From Helianthus annuus (taxonomy: Eukaryota; Streptophyta; Magnoliopsida; Asterales; Asteraceae), in the NCBI RefSeq assembly GCF_002127325.2, contig NC_035433.2:12372111-12436110 (forward strand): a stretch of 64,000 nucleotides of DNA. Direction: 5' to 3'. Made by a program: the position numbers and the translations under genes. The notes under the pieces are model-generated. The model was given only the letters and a program-made list of their open reading frames with translations, did not search any database and was not told the DNA's origin. The first letter of the stretch is position 1, and each line of letters opens with the position of its first letter. Shown piece after piece: positions 49,876 to 64,000 of this stretch.

Positions 49876-52800
49876 CATCATCTATTTTGCATTTTTTTCT
49901 TAAAAGAAAAAGAGAACGGAGATGTGATGCATGGGAAACTTAATGCACACTTGCAATGAACATGTGCATTACACTACACCTACATCTAAACATGAGAGGG
50001 TTTAGTTTTAAAAATGAGACATTTGTTATTCTAATCGCATGCCTTGTATGGTTATCAACAATCAAATATTGGAGACATACTGCAGGCCAGAACTTAGTCC
50101 TTATCAATAAATTAAAATCAAACCCAGGTTTGAAGTTTAACGTGCTAGATTATGGAGCTAAAGAGGATGGTAAATCCAACAATATTAAGATATAAACAAA
50201 AAGAATTTTACAACGCGTAGAATCATTTGTGATTTATATAGTTATAACTTGGGTCCTCCTTTTTATAAATTTCTTGAAGTAGAGCTTTCGTGTGTGACGA
50301 AAACTTTATCTTCTGTGCTCTAACAATATTGGATTTTACTGACCGTAACTCTCTTCCTTCACTTTTAGTGGAAAACTAAACTCGTTAAAAAGAGCATTAC
50401 GAAGAATTTCTGTGAACTTATCATCGTCTTGTTCTTCATGTTTTATGAGATACAAATCTTTAGCGGAAACACCCGTTATCTCCTCGCCAGTTTCTTGAAA
50501 TGCAATTGCCTATACGAGACCCATATGGTCTGTAGGATATATCTATAATCACATTCATCAATGGTCTCATCAGCGTCATGTCAATAAACTTCCTCAATGT
50601 TGCCGCTTGCAGTGGCACCCCAAACCTTGATTGTTTTATCCAACGAACCAGAAAACAAATACTGATCCCAACATATAACACTTGTCACATCGCCACTATG
50701 TCCATTTAGAACATGTTTGCACTCTAGGGACTCAACATCCCATACCTTCAACGAAAAAGGAACCACTATCAGTGAAAAGGTTGATACGATTTTCACCTAT
50801 ACAATCGAAATATCTACTCAAATGATTACTGTAACGTAGTCGGATAGTGCAGTCAGCGGAACCTGAAAAGAGCTTTTTAGCTCCTATGATGAGTGAAAGT
50901 ACAGATCCTGTGCGGCCCTTCAAAGATGTTGATTCGTCGGAAAACTGCTTTTAGAAGTAGATTTCCATGATAAAACGATTCCATCCTGCACCAAAATATA
51001 AAGTTTAAATTGTAATGGAAAAATAACTCTAATTTTATCACCTCATGGGATACGCGTCGGGCCATGTTAGATTGACCCGTAAACCTTCTTGTCCAAATAA
51101 GGGTTAAAAATTTTTACAATTACGTTGTTAAACATAAGAAAACACTTATATTAGTTAAGCAATAGTCTTCTAATGTTTTGCACTAAAAAATACGTTTTAA
51201 TCGTACTCGTTTAACTGTTTAACCCATTTGAGATGTAACATAACCCGATTGACACATTAATAAATAAACAGGCAACCATAAGAGCACCAAGAGCATATTT
51301 CGTATTTCACCTTTGTCCCAGCAAAAAGAACGTCTTCAAACATAGTAATTGCGTTAACCATTCCACCACTTGCTCGAATGACTACGGAAATTTGCGTTTC
51401 ATGATTCCAAGCCTACCAGAATCAAGATCCAAATTAGTTGCTAACTATTTTGTTAAACAAGCATTACATACGCCAAACAAATTAGTATACACAAGATCTA
51501 CCTTGATCATATCATGAAGCCCAGCAAAGATCCATGGACCTTCTTCAACCAAAGTCCCACACTCTTCATCAAAGTTGATTACATCCACATACCGGAAACA
51601 CAAACACGATAGCATAAGCATCATCATAAGTCGTACAAGTATAAAAGTTATGTTTTCGCAAAGAGATTCAAGTAAATCAAACCGACCTGTCCACTATTAC
51701 AATCCCAAACTCGAAGAGATTTGTCCTTGCTACCGCAATAAAGATTATTGGATCCAGATGGGAAGACAATCCCAGTTACATCCTAAACACCACAAAAAAT
51801 CGAATGGGTAACTCAATAAGTCGATAACTAAAGATGGGTAATTTCCAAAAACCATAAGCGGGATCATAATAACGAAGAAACACCTTCGAGTGGCCTTCCA
51901 ACCGGGCAAGCACTGAGAGCCCCTTATCACCGAACCATGAATGCAAATTGTGGCACTTAACACTTTCACCTTTGACACCATTTTCTTCAGTTGTGTAGTT
52001 TTTACTTGCGATCGCCTTTTGTTCTGTCCGATTGTAGTCACAGTGGCAAACTGTTGGGATTTTTCCAAACATAATCATGTTGATTCAGGTGCAAAAATCT
52101 GCAAGGATTTCTAGTGCATCTTCCTTGCAACCAATACTTGCAGACAACAGAGTTCGGATGATGATTTCTTGTTGCGAGATTATTATTTTGTTGGTTTGTT
52201 CTCTTAAAAACGGAGGTGTTTGGCTTCATGGATAACCGTCTAGCGGCTGTTACTGCAATACTAAATAAATAATAAAACAAACGTCGGTGATTAGTAACCA
52301 TTCGCAGAAGAAGATAACCATTATTCGCCCAAAAGTGCAGAAACAATCCATGCGTTCCTATCAACCGGACCATTGTAACGATGTATCAACACAAGAAAAG
52401 CAAAATTCGAAAACCTTTTTGACAACAAACCAGTACTTGTACCGGTAATAACATCAAAAACATCTGCAAGCCTGACATTCTTGCCAAGTAAATCCTGTCC
52501 AATTAAAACAGGTGTTGATAACTGTAACTAACTTATGATAGTTCTCACATGAAAGGGAAAAAAACTTGTGATAAAAAAACTATACCTGTATCCTAGCTTC
52601 CAGAAAAACAAGGGCGGCGGTTGGCAAGAGCGCTCGCACTCCACCCCCATCGATGCTTAGAATCGTGATTAGATTGCCGAATACATATGAATCTTCATCA
52701 GACAACTATACGGTTGAAATACATATAAAAACATTCAGATTTTATTGCATGTATAATAACTACATATAACAACATGAGGTACTTATGAGGGCAAGCTACT

Positions 52801-55800
52801 AATGTAGTACTGATCACAAACCTTTTGGTGTTCAAGTGTGATTGGATCAGGATTCTGGCCATTCTTGACGGGGTATAATGCTTCCATTTCAGTTCCACAT
52901 TTACCTGTTTTCTCTATTACATTGCGTTCAATTCTTACGTAGCCTTGTTCCCCCCAGTCTGCACCCCAAGAGTTTCTCACCAGCTAGTAATTCTTGCCAG
53001 CTTCTGTCCCATAGCCAACCACAACTACATCATGGTCCAAATCGGAAGGGAATTGTTGTCACACCCTGGCTTTTGCGGAAGCGTGGGTTTATTTGGTGTG
53101 ACTTCTTAATACCATAGCAATTATCATAACCATGCTATATGAAAATAAAACACATGATGTTCATCCATTCATCAAGTTTTAAAATAAACACGACAACATT
53201 GTTTTAAAAAGTCGACACATCAAACCAAATACAACCATGACATAATGAAAACATGTTCAATGACATAATCAAAAGACTTGACTAAAAACACAGTTTAAGA
53301 CTTGTTACCCGTCCAGGCAAGGGTCACATTTCCTAAACTCGGATGACATCATTATTCCTTACGCAGCTTGACGTGATGCATACCTTGCCAGATCCACTAA
53401 TTTCCTGAAATATATGTAGTTTGAAAAATCAACAAAAAAGTTGAGCGAGTTCATGTAAAAGTGAGTATGTATAAACCTTTAAAGTATGTATAAAAAGTCC
53501 CTGGTATGTAGCAATAAGGAAAAAGAGATCACCAATGGGTTGCAAAGCCACTGGTATGTGTGAGAAAGTGCAGGGAAACTCAAACCTAGCAAATTTGTTA
53601 CCGGGCTTCGGCTGGAAGACACAGTCACCTCTATGGGCCGCCCCGGCCTCACGGGCGTGGGCTCGCTACACCCAAATAGATCTATCACTCTTGTGTCCCT
53701 CGGTCCTAACAAAGAGGATTAATGGCCTCAAGTGTTGAGCCCACCCCTCACATGATCTAGTAGTATAAACCCTTCCTACGCTAACCATATCGTGTAAATA
53801 AAAGTTTGTAATAATTGTCGCATGTATTTCACCCCCGAAGTATAAAACTGAAAACAGTAAAGGGAAAAGGGGACATGAACTCACAGAAGTGCGTATCCAG
53901 AAACGTCAATCTCCAACTTAATCTGCTGCGTGACGACCTACACGTACTAATGCCTATTAGACGGATGGGCCGTGCCTTGGCTTAAGGTTTAACGTTTTTG
54001 GAAAAAATAGTTAGGTAACTATTTCGTATTCACACTTCTTATTTATTTTATAAGTATACTTCCTTCCCAAGGATGTGGGTAATAATACATGTACGCTTTA
54101 TAATTCCGAAAAATATATTTTAAGTCTCACTTGAAAAATATATTTTAATCGCTAGTCAAAATGTTTTAAATTCCAAAATATATATATTTTTCCCAAAAAT
54201 ATTATATTTTACTTTATACATTTTCCAAAATAATACTTTATCAAAGTATACGTATAAGAGTATTTTTCAGAAATACTACATAAGTTACGCTTCAGCGTTT
54301 TCGCGTTGTAACAATACTTGTGTAACTTAAATATTTATTTTGTGAGAGCGTTGGTATTATTTTGGAGTCGTAATTTTATGATATTTTCAAGTTATATTAT
54401 TTTTACCCTAAAAATAATATATCTAGAGCACAAAATAACAAACAATCACACAAGCGTTTTATTATAAAATATATATTCTAAATATATACTTATCAAATTT
54501 TATTTACGAAAATCCACCTCCGGTACTTGGTATTTTTTGTAATAAAATCATAGCGAAGTTTATTTAGAAAAATAATGTTAAAAATATATTTGTAACCATT
54601 TGTTATAAAAATATTTCTAAGTGCTGTAATTCTAGAAAAATTTCGCCAGAGTTTCCTCTGTAAATGGAGGTGTCCATGCTTTTTAGCACATCATTTTCTT
54701 TTGTAAATTCAATCAAACAATCATCAATCAACAATATACAATTTTTGATCACCAACTTGACAAAAATAAACATGAACCATAAACTTATGAACTTGAAAGT
54801 TTGTAAAAATGTGTAGTAAGTTACTAGCATACTTAGTAGGTCTTGTTATCTTTAAAAATATGATTAGTTTCTTAAAAACTTTATTTTTAAAGAATATGTA
54901 TTTTCACAACTTCTAGTCATGATTTCCAAAAATATTTCTTTGTGGAATTTTCTTGTTACACACTTGTTTACTTACTAAAAATGTGTTTAGTTCATACAAG
55001 ATCCAAGTTTTAACAAAACTAATATTTTTCACTTGGTTCTTTTGAAAAACCGCTCATAGATCTTTAGATCTACAAGTTTACAACTTTATTTTTCAAGAAA
55101 ACTTATATTTATTCAAGTTCAAAGTTCATGTGTGGATGGTTTCATCATTCTTCATATCTTTAACCTTTACATCTTACTAGTTCATGTTCTTAAACATGAT
55201 CTAGCAAGTCTAGGTGATGAACCATCTTACTTCTACTAACAAACAACATGTATTAAGCATAACAACACAAGATCAACATAATTTCAACATCATTTTACAC
55301 TACTTCATCCCTTTATCCATTTTTCATCCTTTATGTTCAAGATTAGTTCAAGTTCTTTAGAGTTTCTTAACATTTTATCATTCTTTCAACTATTAACCAC
55401 CAAAAATAAGAGCAAGATGAAGATTTGAAGCACTTACTACTAGCACAAGGCTAGGGGAGAAGCAAAGCGTAAAAGTGGTGGATAAAAGAAAACCAGAGCG
55501 GTTCTTGAGCTTCCGAGTGCACCAAGCTTACTTGTAGGGCTCCTTGCACCTTTGTATATGTATGAATGGCTCAAAAAAAGACTTGATGGTGGGTGTATGG
55601 TGGTGATGGGTGGCGGCTGTGAGCAAGGGGAGAAGAAGAGAAGAAAGCTTGTTGGTGTGGTATAGGAAATGAAATGTAGTGTTAACCTCTTGTGGCATAT
55701 TTATAAACCAAGTTTCCTCATTAACCATCAAGTAATATGCTTCTTATCTTCCAACATTTGCCAATAAAATAATCAAAAAAAGCAAGGGTGGGTCACCCTA

Positions 55801-58800
55801 TGGTGACCGTCGAAATGGGGGGGGGGGTAGGGAGCATACCTGCTATTTTCAAAAGGTGGGGACTAAACGTGAAAAAAGTTGAAACCACAGGGACCATCCG
55901 AGCAATTAACTCTAAAATATATATTCTAAATATATATTTATCAAATTTTATTTACGAAAATCCACCTCCGGTACTTGGTATTTTTGTAATAAAATCATAG
56001 CGAAGTTTATTTAGAAAAATAATGTTAAAAATATATTTGTAACCATTTGTTATAAAAATATTTCTAAGTGTTGTAATTCTAGAAAAATTTCGCCAGAGTT
56101 TCCTCTGTAAATGGAAGTGTCCATGCTTTTTACCATATCATTTTCTTTTATAAATTCAATCAAACAATCATCAATCAACAATATACAATTTTTGATCACC
56201 AACTTGACAAAAATAAACATGAACCATAAACTTATGAACTTGAAAGTTTGTAAAAATGTGTAGTAAGTTACTAGTATACTTAGTAGGTCTTGTTATCTTT
56301 AAAAATATGATTAGTTTCTTAAAAACTTTATTTTTAAAGAATATGTATTTTCACAACTTCTAGTCATGATTTCCAAAAATATTTCTTTGTGGAATTTTCT
56401 TGTTACACAAGTGTTCATACACTTGTTTACTTACTAAAAATGTTTTTAGTTCATACAAGATCCAAGTTTTAACAAAACTAATATTTTTCACTTGGTTCTT
56501 TCGAAAAACCCTCATAGATCTTTAGATCTACAAGTTTACAACTTTATTTTTCAAGAAAACTTATATTTATTCAAGTTCAAAGTTCATGTGTGGATGGTTT
56601 CATCATTCTTCATATCTTTAACCTTTACATTTTACTAGTTCATGTTCTTAACCATGATCTAGCAAGTCTAGGTGATGAACCATCTTACTTCTACTAACAA
56701 ACAACATGTATTAAGCATAACAACACAAGATCAACATAATTTCAACATCATTTTACACTACTTCATCCCTTTATCCATTCTTCATCCTTTATGTTTAAGA
56801 TTAGTTCAAGTTCTTTAGAGTTTCTTAACATTTTATCATTCTTTCAACTATTAACCACCAAAAATTAGAACAAGATGAAGATTTGAAGCGCTTACTACTA
56901 GCACAAAGCTAGGGGAGAAGCAAAGCGTAAAAGTGGTGGATAAAAGAAAACTAGAGCGGTTCTTGAGCTTCCAAGTTGTCACACCCCCAAAATCCACACG
57001 CGGAGTACCACCGCTTAGAGGCGTGACATGACCAGGATCAAGCCATCAATCATATTGAACATAGTGAATAATAATTAAAGTAGTTCGCAAAACCCAATTC
57101 AATACAATTGATGTTCAAACCAAACAAACATAAATTGAGTAGCGGAAGCATAAGTATGTAAACCCAAAGTAAATCATAAGTTCAAATGTTTAAACGTTTA
57201 ACATGGCATCCTCGATCCATGTCCCACAACGACCTGCTCATCCTTGTGCAAGCTCCATATGTACCTAAGGTCCTGCAAGGCATGCAGCAGAGAGTCAACA
57301 ACTAGTTGAGCGAGTTCACAGTAAACAGTTCAGTAATCGAAATAGTGTGAGTAGCATTATGTTCGTTCATTAAGTCATGTATCGTATTAGTTCGTATCGC
57401 AGCCCTCTAGGCATGTACGCGAAGATTAGGGAAAGTTCTCAAGTATTATAGACTATGTATATTTGTATCGCGGCCACCCTGGCATGTGTGCGAAGTTTTA
57501 GTATGTATAGTTCGCGGCCTTTCCAAGGCATGTGTGCGAAGATCAGTCATAATATCGCGGCCAACCCCTGGCGTGTGTGCGAAGATCAGTACAATTAGTA
57601 TACTAGTCTAGTCGTATCTCATCATTACCCTTCCTCACCCTGAGGACCATATCATTTAATTTTATCATCTGAGCATGTACGAATAAATCATCCAACCCCA
57701 TTCCCACCCTGGGAACCCCATGCCTTGGCTTGTGTGAACTCACCTTGGTTTGCTCGGTATGCTAAGTATGTGCTCAAAGTAAGTCAATCACGTCCTAAGG
57801 TACGCACGTATACATAATCAGTTCGTATTTATGTAGTTCATGTATAAGCACATTCGATAATCACCAAGTAGCACATTGCACATATTCAAGATCATGCAAG
57901 TCATGTTCATCATCTAACGGCAGTTAGTTAATGCAGTTAAGTTTTACTGGAAATAGTTACTGTGCAAAATATCCAAATCGGCGAAACACAGAATTGGCGA
58001 AACACAGAATTGGCGAAACATAGCCTGTTTCGTCGTTCTTACCTTTGGTGAAACAAAATTCTATTTCGTCGTGATCCCTTTGGCGAAACACATTCTGTTT
58101 CGCCGTGAATTCCATTTCGTCAACCAGTCAGTTACGTCGACCAGTTAACATCGTTCAACAGTTACACAATTTTCACAGAACCCTAATCTTAACAACAACC
58201 GTTACACCCTAACAAGGAACAACCAGTTATCATACGAAAGCAGGAACCAATGATCATCATGTATACAACCTGAAATCTATGCATAACAGTTTCAACACAA
58301 CCCTAAAACGTACAACATCAAACCATCACTTGTTTGCAAAGATCGTTTGGTTATTTTCACAAGTATCATACGAAGATAATTAATGAGGTCCTATACTGAC
58401 AATCGCTAGCATGTACAATTGTTGCAAGATTCATGAAACCCTAACCTTCATTATATGATCGCGACTTTACTAGAACTCAATCAAAACATATGACAAATCA
58501 TATATATTCACAGCCGTTTCATAAATCAGACATACACAAACATACATCCACCAATCAATTCATGAAACCGATATGACAAACACGCACTAACCGAGATATT
58601 AGCAAGGATGAATCGGATCGTTCGAGGGGCTTGGGGAACGCAGCTGCCGTCACACACACACACAAGAGGGTTCTAGGGTTTTTCTGATTTGCCAAAGTGT
58701 GAAACAGGAAGTCGTTTCACGTTTAAAACTTAAATTAACGTAATGGGCCCGAATTGGGCTTTGGCGAAACGGTTGGGCCGGCGAAACATCCTGTTTTGTT

Positions 58801-61800
58801 GAGATTGGGTTTGACGAAACGAAACTCTGTTTCGTCGAGGTGAACTTGGCGAGACACGCTTGTTTCGTTATGAAGGTTAACCAGGACTTAAGAGATCAAG
58901 TGTTTACTAACCGGTTCACACTATATCATTAACACATACGCTTTATCATATAGCACATAACATATTCAACAATCATAATACGTTTCATTATAACACAACA
59001 TGTATTGTTATAAGTCAAACAAGTCAACAACTAACAGTCAAAGTCAACGTGCAATAAATGTGGAAGTGAAAGTCGGAAACTCGAGTTGTCACATTATCCC
59101 CAACTTGAAAGAAATTTCGTCCCGAAATTTAGCATGCGGTTACTGAGGAAGCTAGGTAAGTTGTATCGTTTATTGGTTTTCCTGGGGTGTCACATCATCC
59201 CCCTGTTGATTTGGAATTTCGTCCCGAAATTCTGCTGTAGTAGCTTCACCCTCAGTAGTGGTTGCATTGGTTCCGAATAACTGGGGATACTTGAGTTTCA
59301 TTTGATCTTCACGCTCCCAGGTGAACTCTGGGCCGCGACGGGAGTTCCAACGAACTCGAACAAGAGGGATTCTCGTGTTCTTGAGGACCTTAACATCCTT
59401 GTCCGTGATTTCAACAGGTTCCTCGACGAACTGCAACCACTCGTCGATAGTGAGCTCCCTCAAGGGAACTATGAGGGTCTCATCTGACAGGCACTTCTTC
59501 AGATTCGACACGTGGAAAACATTGTGAACTGCACCGAGTTCAGCTGGTAGGTTTAGCTTGTATGCCACTTTGCCAATCTTCTCAATGATCTCGAACGGTC
59601 CGACGTACCGCGGATTTAGTTTGCCTCGCTTGCCAAAGCGAACCACACCCTTCCAGGGTGAAACTTTAAGTAAAACCCGGTCCCCGACCTGAAATTCCAA
59701 TGGTTTCCTACGCTTATCCGCGTAGCTTTTCTGACGGTCGCGAGCTGCCGCCATGCGTTGCCGTATTTGCGCAATCTTTTCCATGGCGTCCACTACAATC
59801 TCTGGACCCGTGATCTAACTATCCCCCACCTCTGCCCAACAGAGAGGTGACCGGCATTTACGCCCGTACAATGCCTCGAATGGAGCGGCTTGTATGCTGG
59901 TGTGATAACTGTTATTGTACGAGAACTCCACCAAAGGGAGATGTTTTTCCCAGCTGTTGCCGAAATCAATAACACATGCCCGAAGCATGTCTTCAAGAGT
60001 CTGGATCGTTCGCTCAGACTGCCCATCCGTCTGAGGATGATATGCTGTGCTCATGTCTAACCGTGAGCCAAAAGATTTGTGAATCGCTTGCCATAGCTCT
60101 GACGTGAATCGTGCATCCCGATCCGAAATGATGGAGGTGGGCACCCCGTGCTTCGAAACAACTTCTTTAAGATAAACGTCTGCGAGAGTGGAGAACTTAT
60201 CCGTTTCCTTAATAGCCAGGAAGTGTGCAGACTTCGTGAGTCGATCCACGATCACCCATATAGTATCATTCCCACGCTGGGATCTGGGTAGGCCTGTAAC
60301 AAAATCCATGGAAATTTCTTCCCATTTCCATTGCGGTATCTTGGGTTGCTGAAGTAGGCCCGCTGGTTTCTGATACTCCACCTTGACCTTTGCACATGTC
60401 AAACACTTGCCGACGTAAGTAGCGATGTGGGCTTTCATGCTAGGCCACCAGTATGTTGTTTTGAGGTCGTGGTACATTTTATCCGACCCTGGATATACCG
60501 AGTAGCGAGACTTGTGTGCTTCATCCATCACAAGTTCCCGTAATCCGCCATATAGTGGGACCCAAATACGCCCTGTTACATAGTAGGCGCCGTCTTCCTT
60601 TTGTTCCATTCGTTGCCTTGAGCCGCGTAAGGCTTCAGCCTTGACGTTTTCGGGTTTCAATGCTTCTATCTGAGCAGTTCGTATCTGTGCAGGAAGACTG
60701 GACTGAATAGTGAGCTGCAAAGCTCGTACGCGTCTAGGTGTAGTGTCTTTCCGACTGAGGGCGTCAGCCACAACATTGGCTTTGCCTGGATGGTACTTAA
60801 TAGCGCATTCGTAATCGTTCAAGAGTTCAACCCATCTTCGCTGACGCATATTCAATTCCTTCTGCTTGAAGATATGCTCGAGACTCCTGTGATCGGTGTA
60901 AATTGTGCATCTGGTACCGTACAGGTAGTGTCGCCATATCTTAAGTGCGAAAACAACAGCTCCCAGCTCTAGATCGTGCGTCGTGTAGTTCCGTTCATGA
61001 ACCTTGAGTTGACGAAAAGCGTAGGCTATAACTTTATCCCGTTGCATCAATACGCAACCAAGACCCTGTATCGATGCGTCACAGTAAACCACAAAGTCAT
61101 CCGTGCCTTCTGGCAATGAGAGAATAGGCGCGCTGCAAAGCCTATCCTTCAGATACTGGAAAGCGGTTTCCTGCGTATTACCCCATCGGTAGGTGACACC
61201 CTTCTGTGTCAGTAATGTAAGCGGCTGTGCGATCTTCGAAAAGTCTTTGATTAATCGCCTGTAGTAACCCGCCAAACCCAAGAATTGGCGTATTTCCGTT
61301 GGAGTGCGAGGCGCATGCCAATTCCTGATCGAATCCACCTTGGATGAATCAACATGAATCCCATCCTTGTTTACCACATGGCCTAGAAAGTGGACTTCAC
61401 GAAGCCAGAAGTCACATTTTGAAAACTTGGCGTACAACTGTTCCTTTCGTAGCAGTTCCAAGATCAATCGTAAATGCTGCTCGTGTTCCTCCTGACTCTT
61501 GGAGTAAATCAGAATGTCATCGATGAAGACAATAACGAACTTGTCTAGATACGGCTTGCACACCCTGTTCATCAAATCCATAAATACGGCAGGCGCGTTC
61601 GTTAACCCAAATGGCATGACAAGAAACTCGTACTGACCGTAACGCGTTCTGAATGCTGTCTTGGAGACGTCCTCATCCCGGACTCTCAGCTGATGATAAC
61701 CCGACCTCAAGTCTATCTTGGAGTAGTAACTCGACCCTTGCAACTGGTCGAATAAGTCGTCGAAACGCGGAAGAGGATAACGGTTCTTCACCGTCACCTT

Positions 61801-64000
61801 GTTGAGTTCACGGTAGTCGATGCACATTCTGAACGTACCGTCTTTCTTCTTCACAAATAATACTGGAGCTCCCCATGGCGAAGAGCTTGGACGAATAAAG
61901 CCCTTTTCCAAGAGCTCTTGTAGCTGCTTTGACAGTTCCTCCAGTTCAGTTGGAGCTAAACGATACGGTGCTCGAGCTATGGGTGCTGCTCCTGGAGCAA
62001 GCTCGATTTGAAATTCGACCTGACGATGAGGCGGTAGTCCAGGTAAGTCTTCAGGAAACACCTGAGGAAAGTCGCGTACAACTGGAATATCCTCCAGCTT
62101 CTTTTCCTTTGCTGATGCATCAGTGACAAGTGCCAAAATGGCAGTGTGCCCCTTTCGTAAACATTTCTGAGCCTTCATGAAAGAGATGATGCCAACCACA
62201 GCACCACTCTTGTCGCCTTGGACTTCGAGAGGTTCTTGACCAGAACGAGGAATGCGAACTATCTTTTCCTTGCATAAAATCTCTGCGTGATGTTGGGATA
62301 ACCAATCCATACCGATGACGATGTCGAAACTACCCAAAACTATGGGTATAAGATCAATCAAGAAGGTCTGACCAGCTAAAACGATGCTACAACCCTTGAC
62401 TACATGTGCGGCTTCTACACTTTTACCATTTGCTAACTCTACGACATGTTTGGTGTTTAGGGGTGTTGGTGTACGTTTTAACATTTTACTCACTTTTAAC
62501 GATATCTAACTTGTATCCGCACCCGAATCAAATAAGACAGTAACATAAATATCGTCGAGAAGAAACTTACCCATAACCACATTGGGATCATTCATTGCGT
62601 CGCCCCGACCCAGCACGAAAGCACGACCCCGAGCTTCGTTGCCATTGTTGTTGTTGTTTCCCCCGTTGTTGTTGTTCCCGTTGCCCTGGTTGCTGTTGTT
62701 GTTGCGATTCTGGTTCTGGTTCAATTGAGGGAAATCACATTTGAAATGACCTTCTGCCCCACACTGGAAACACCCCTGGTTTCCACGCTGTGGCTGCTGC
62801 TGTTGGTTATGTGGAGCTGGTAGTTGTAGTTGCTGGTTCTGATTCGCAGGTCGCGCACTCCTGCAGTCTTTAGCTTCATGCCCTAACTTGAGGCATCTCT
62901 GACAACGTTCCTTGCGACACCGTCCACTGTGGTGTCTGTTGCACTTATTACATAGTGGGTGAATTCCCCGATATCCACCCTGCCCCTGATTGCCTGAAGA
63001 GTGCTGACTGGGACTCTGATAACTGTCAGTCTTTCGCTGCTGAACCTGTGAATGAACTGAAGCTGATCCCTTGCTGGAATCCCCATCCCATTTTCTTTTG
63101 TTGTCACTGGGAGTAGAAGAAGTAGTAACATCAGTAGTGGTAGCACTGATGCGTTTTGGAAGCTTGTTCTGCTCTACTGCCTGATCCGTAATACGATGAG
63201 CAAGGCGCTGAATAGCCTGGATGTTGTCAAGATTAGCCGATGTCACATGACTCTGGATTTCTGGCGCTAACCCCTTGAGATACAACTCAATGCGCTTGAT
63301 TGGAGGGTCCACCATCGTTGGACACAGCACGTCCAGCTCGTTTGACCTTTTGGTATAAGCTTCAATTTCTGACCCAGTCATTTTCAAATGGTAAAACTCG
63401 TCTTCCAACTTGTGGATGTCTTCCCGTGTGCAGTATTCACGTTTAATCAGTTCCTTGAAATCATTCAAGGGGTGGCGTTAGCAGCTGCCAACCCTAGGAT
63501 CTGTACTTGCGCGTTCACCAAGTTAACGCGATTCCTTCCAAAGTACCAGTGGCGTACTTGACCCTGCGAGCCTCAGGGCATTCACACATCTCGAATACCG
63601 ACTCGAGCTTCTCAAACCAATGGAGTAGTCCCACTGCTCCTTCCGTGCCACTGAATGTGCTTGGACGACAGTCCATGAAGTTCTTGAAGGTGCAGACAGG
63701 TGGTGGAGCATTTTGACCTATTGTGCATAGAATAGGACAATATTAAATACAAGGGTTGATTTAGGAATGTAGGATTCAAAGATCCTAGTGTGCATCCCAT
63801 TCGCAGGGTATACTACCTGCTTGTGCAGCTGCAAGTGCCGCAGCTACTTGTTCGTTGATAAGAGCCGTCAACTGGGCTTGAGTCATGTTCACACGTCCAG
63901 ACATGATCTTCACAGTAAAAATGGAACAAGTGAGAATGGTTCGCGGGTAGTGCGATGACAGAAAAGTGTAAGCACATAGGTGTTCTCATGTAATAACGAA

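Overview
The window is plant nuclear DNA. Coding genes are split by many AT-rich introns with GT-AG borders, and the rest is dominated by LTR retrotransposons, small TIR elements and gene fragments. The repeat families remind me of the daisy family (Asteraceae), but that is recall and nothing here proves it.

Region 1 (1-13571) holds the only apparently intact host gene. It is a minus-strand, 25-exon ABC transporter of subfamily C, close to the ABCC11/12 type, with coding sequence from 12304 down to 1710. A hAT MITE with a perfect 8-bp target duplication lies downstream of it (961-1107).

Region 2 (13572-28265) is nested repeat DNA. It has a ~4 kb LTR with primer-binding site and leader (13572-18123), cut by a copia-like LTR (18124-18530) that leads into a gag-only element with no visible reverse transcriptase (19559-22339). 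An unrelated copia-like LTR follows (24511-24979) and interrupts the 5' half of a PIF/Harbinger transposase gene (24980-25949). A second hAT element and a Harbinger-type non-autonomous element carrying a captured first exon complete the region.

Region 3 (28266-49143) reads as one Helitron on the minus strand. Its 5' end is TCTATACTATTATAAAAAGG at 49143. Its 3' end is a GC-rich hairpin plus CTAG at 28266, with the expected A and T flanks. It carries same-strand fragments of five genes: a BRCT-domain gene and an IQ67-domain (IQD) gene joined and tandemly duplicated, an unrecognised exon, the RNase IIIb region of DICER-LIKE 1, and a SERK-type receptor kinase. A young, structurally complete 14.2 kb Ty3/gypsy element of Tekay/Del type (31092-45337, target duplication ACCGT, LTRs differing at roughly 30 sites) sits inside it. 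That element has an open 1,522-codon gag-pol frame and an extra proline/glutamine-rich frame upstream. Between the two lies an array of five hairpins with a nearly invariant loop and co-varying stems, the most unusual signal I found.

Region 4 (49144-56976) has a hAT-like element inside an (ATT)n tract, then a second cluster of broken gene pieces: polygalacturonase, CCCH/WD40 (ZFWD), patatin-like lipase and papain-like protease. A large LTR of the same family as 13572-17593 follows, in the opposite orientation.

Region 5 (56977-64000) is a second Ty3/gypsy element on the minus strand, running off the window. Its 3' LTR is 56977-59093 and its gag-pol is broken by stops and frameshifts. Its gag contains a 99-bp intron-like segment.

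Apart from the ABCC transporter and the Tekay gag-pol frame, almost every coding stretch is a fragment, so most of the window reflects capture, nesting and decay.
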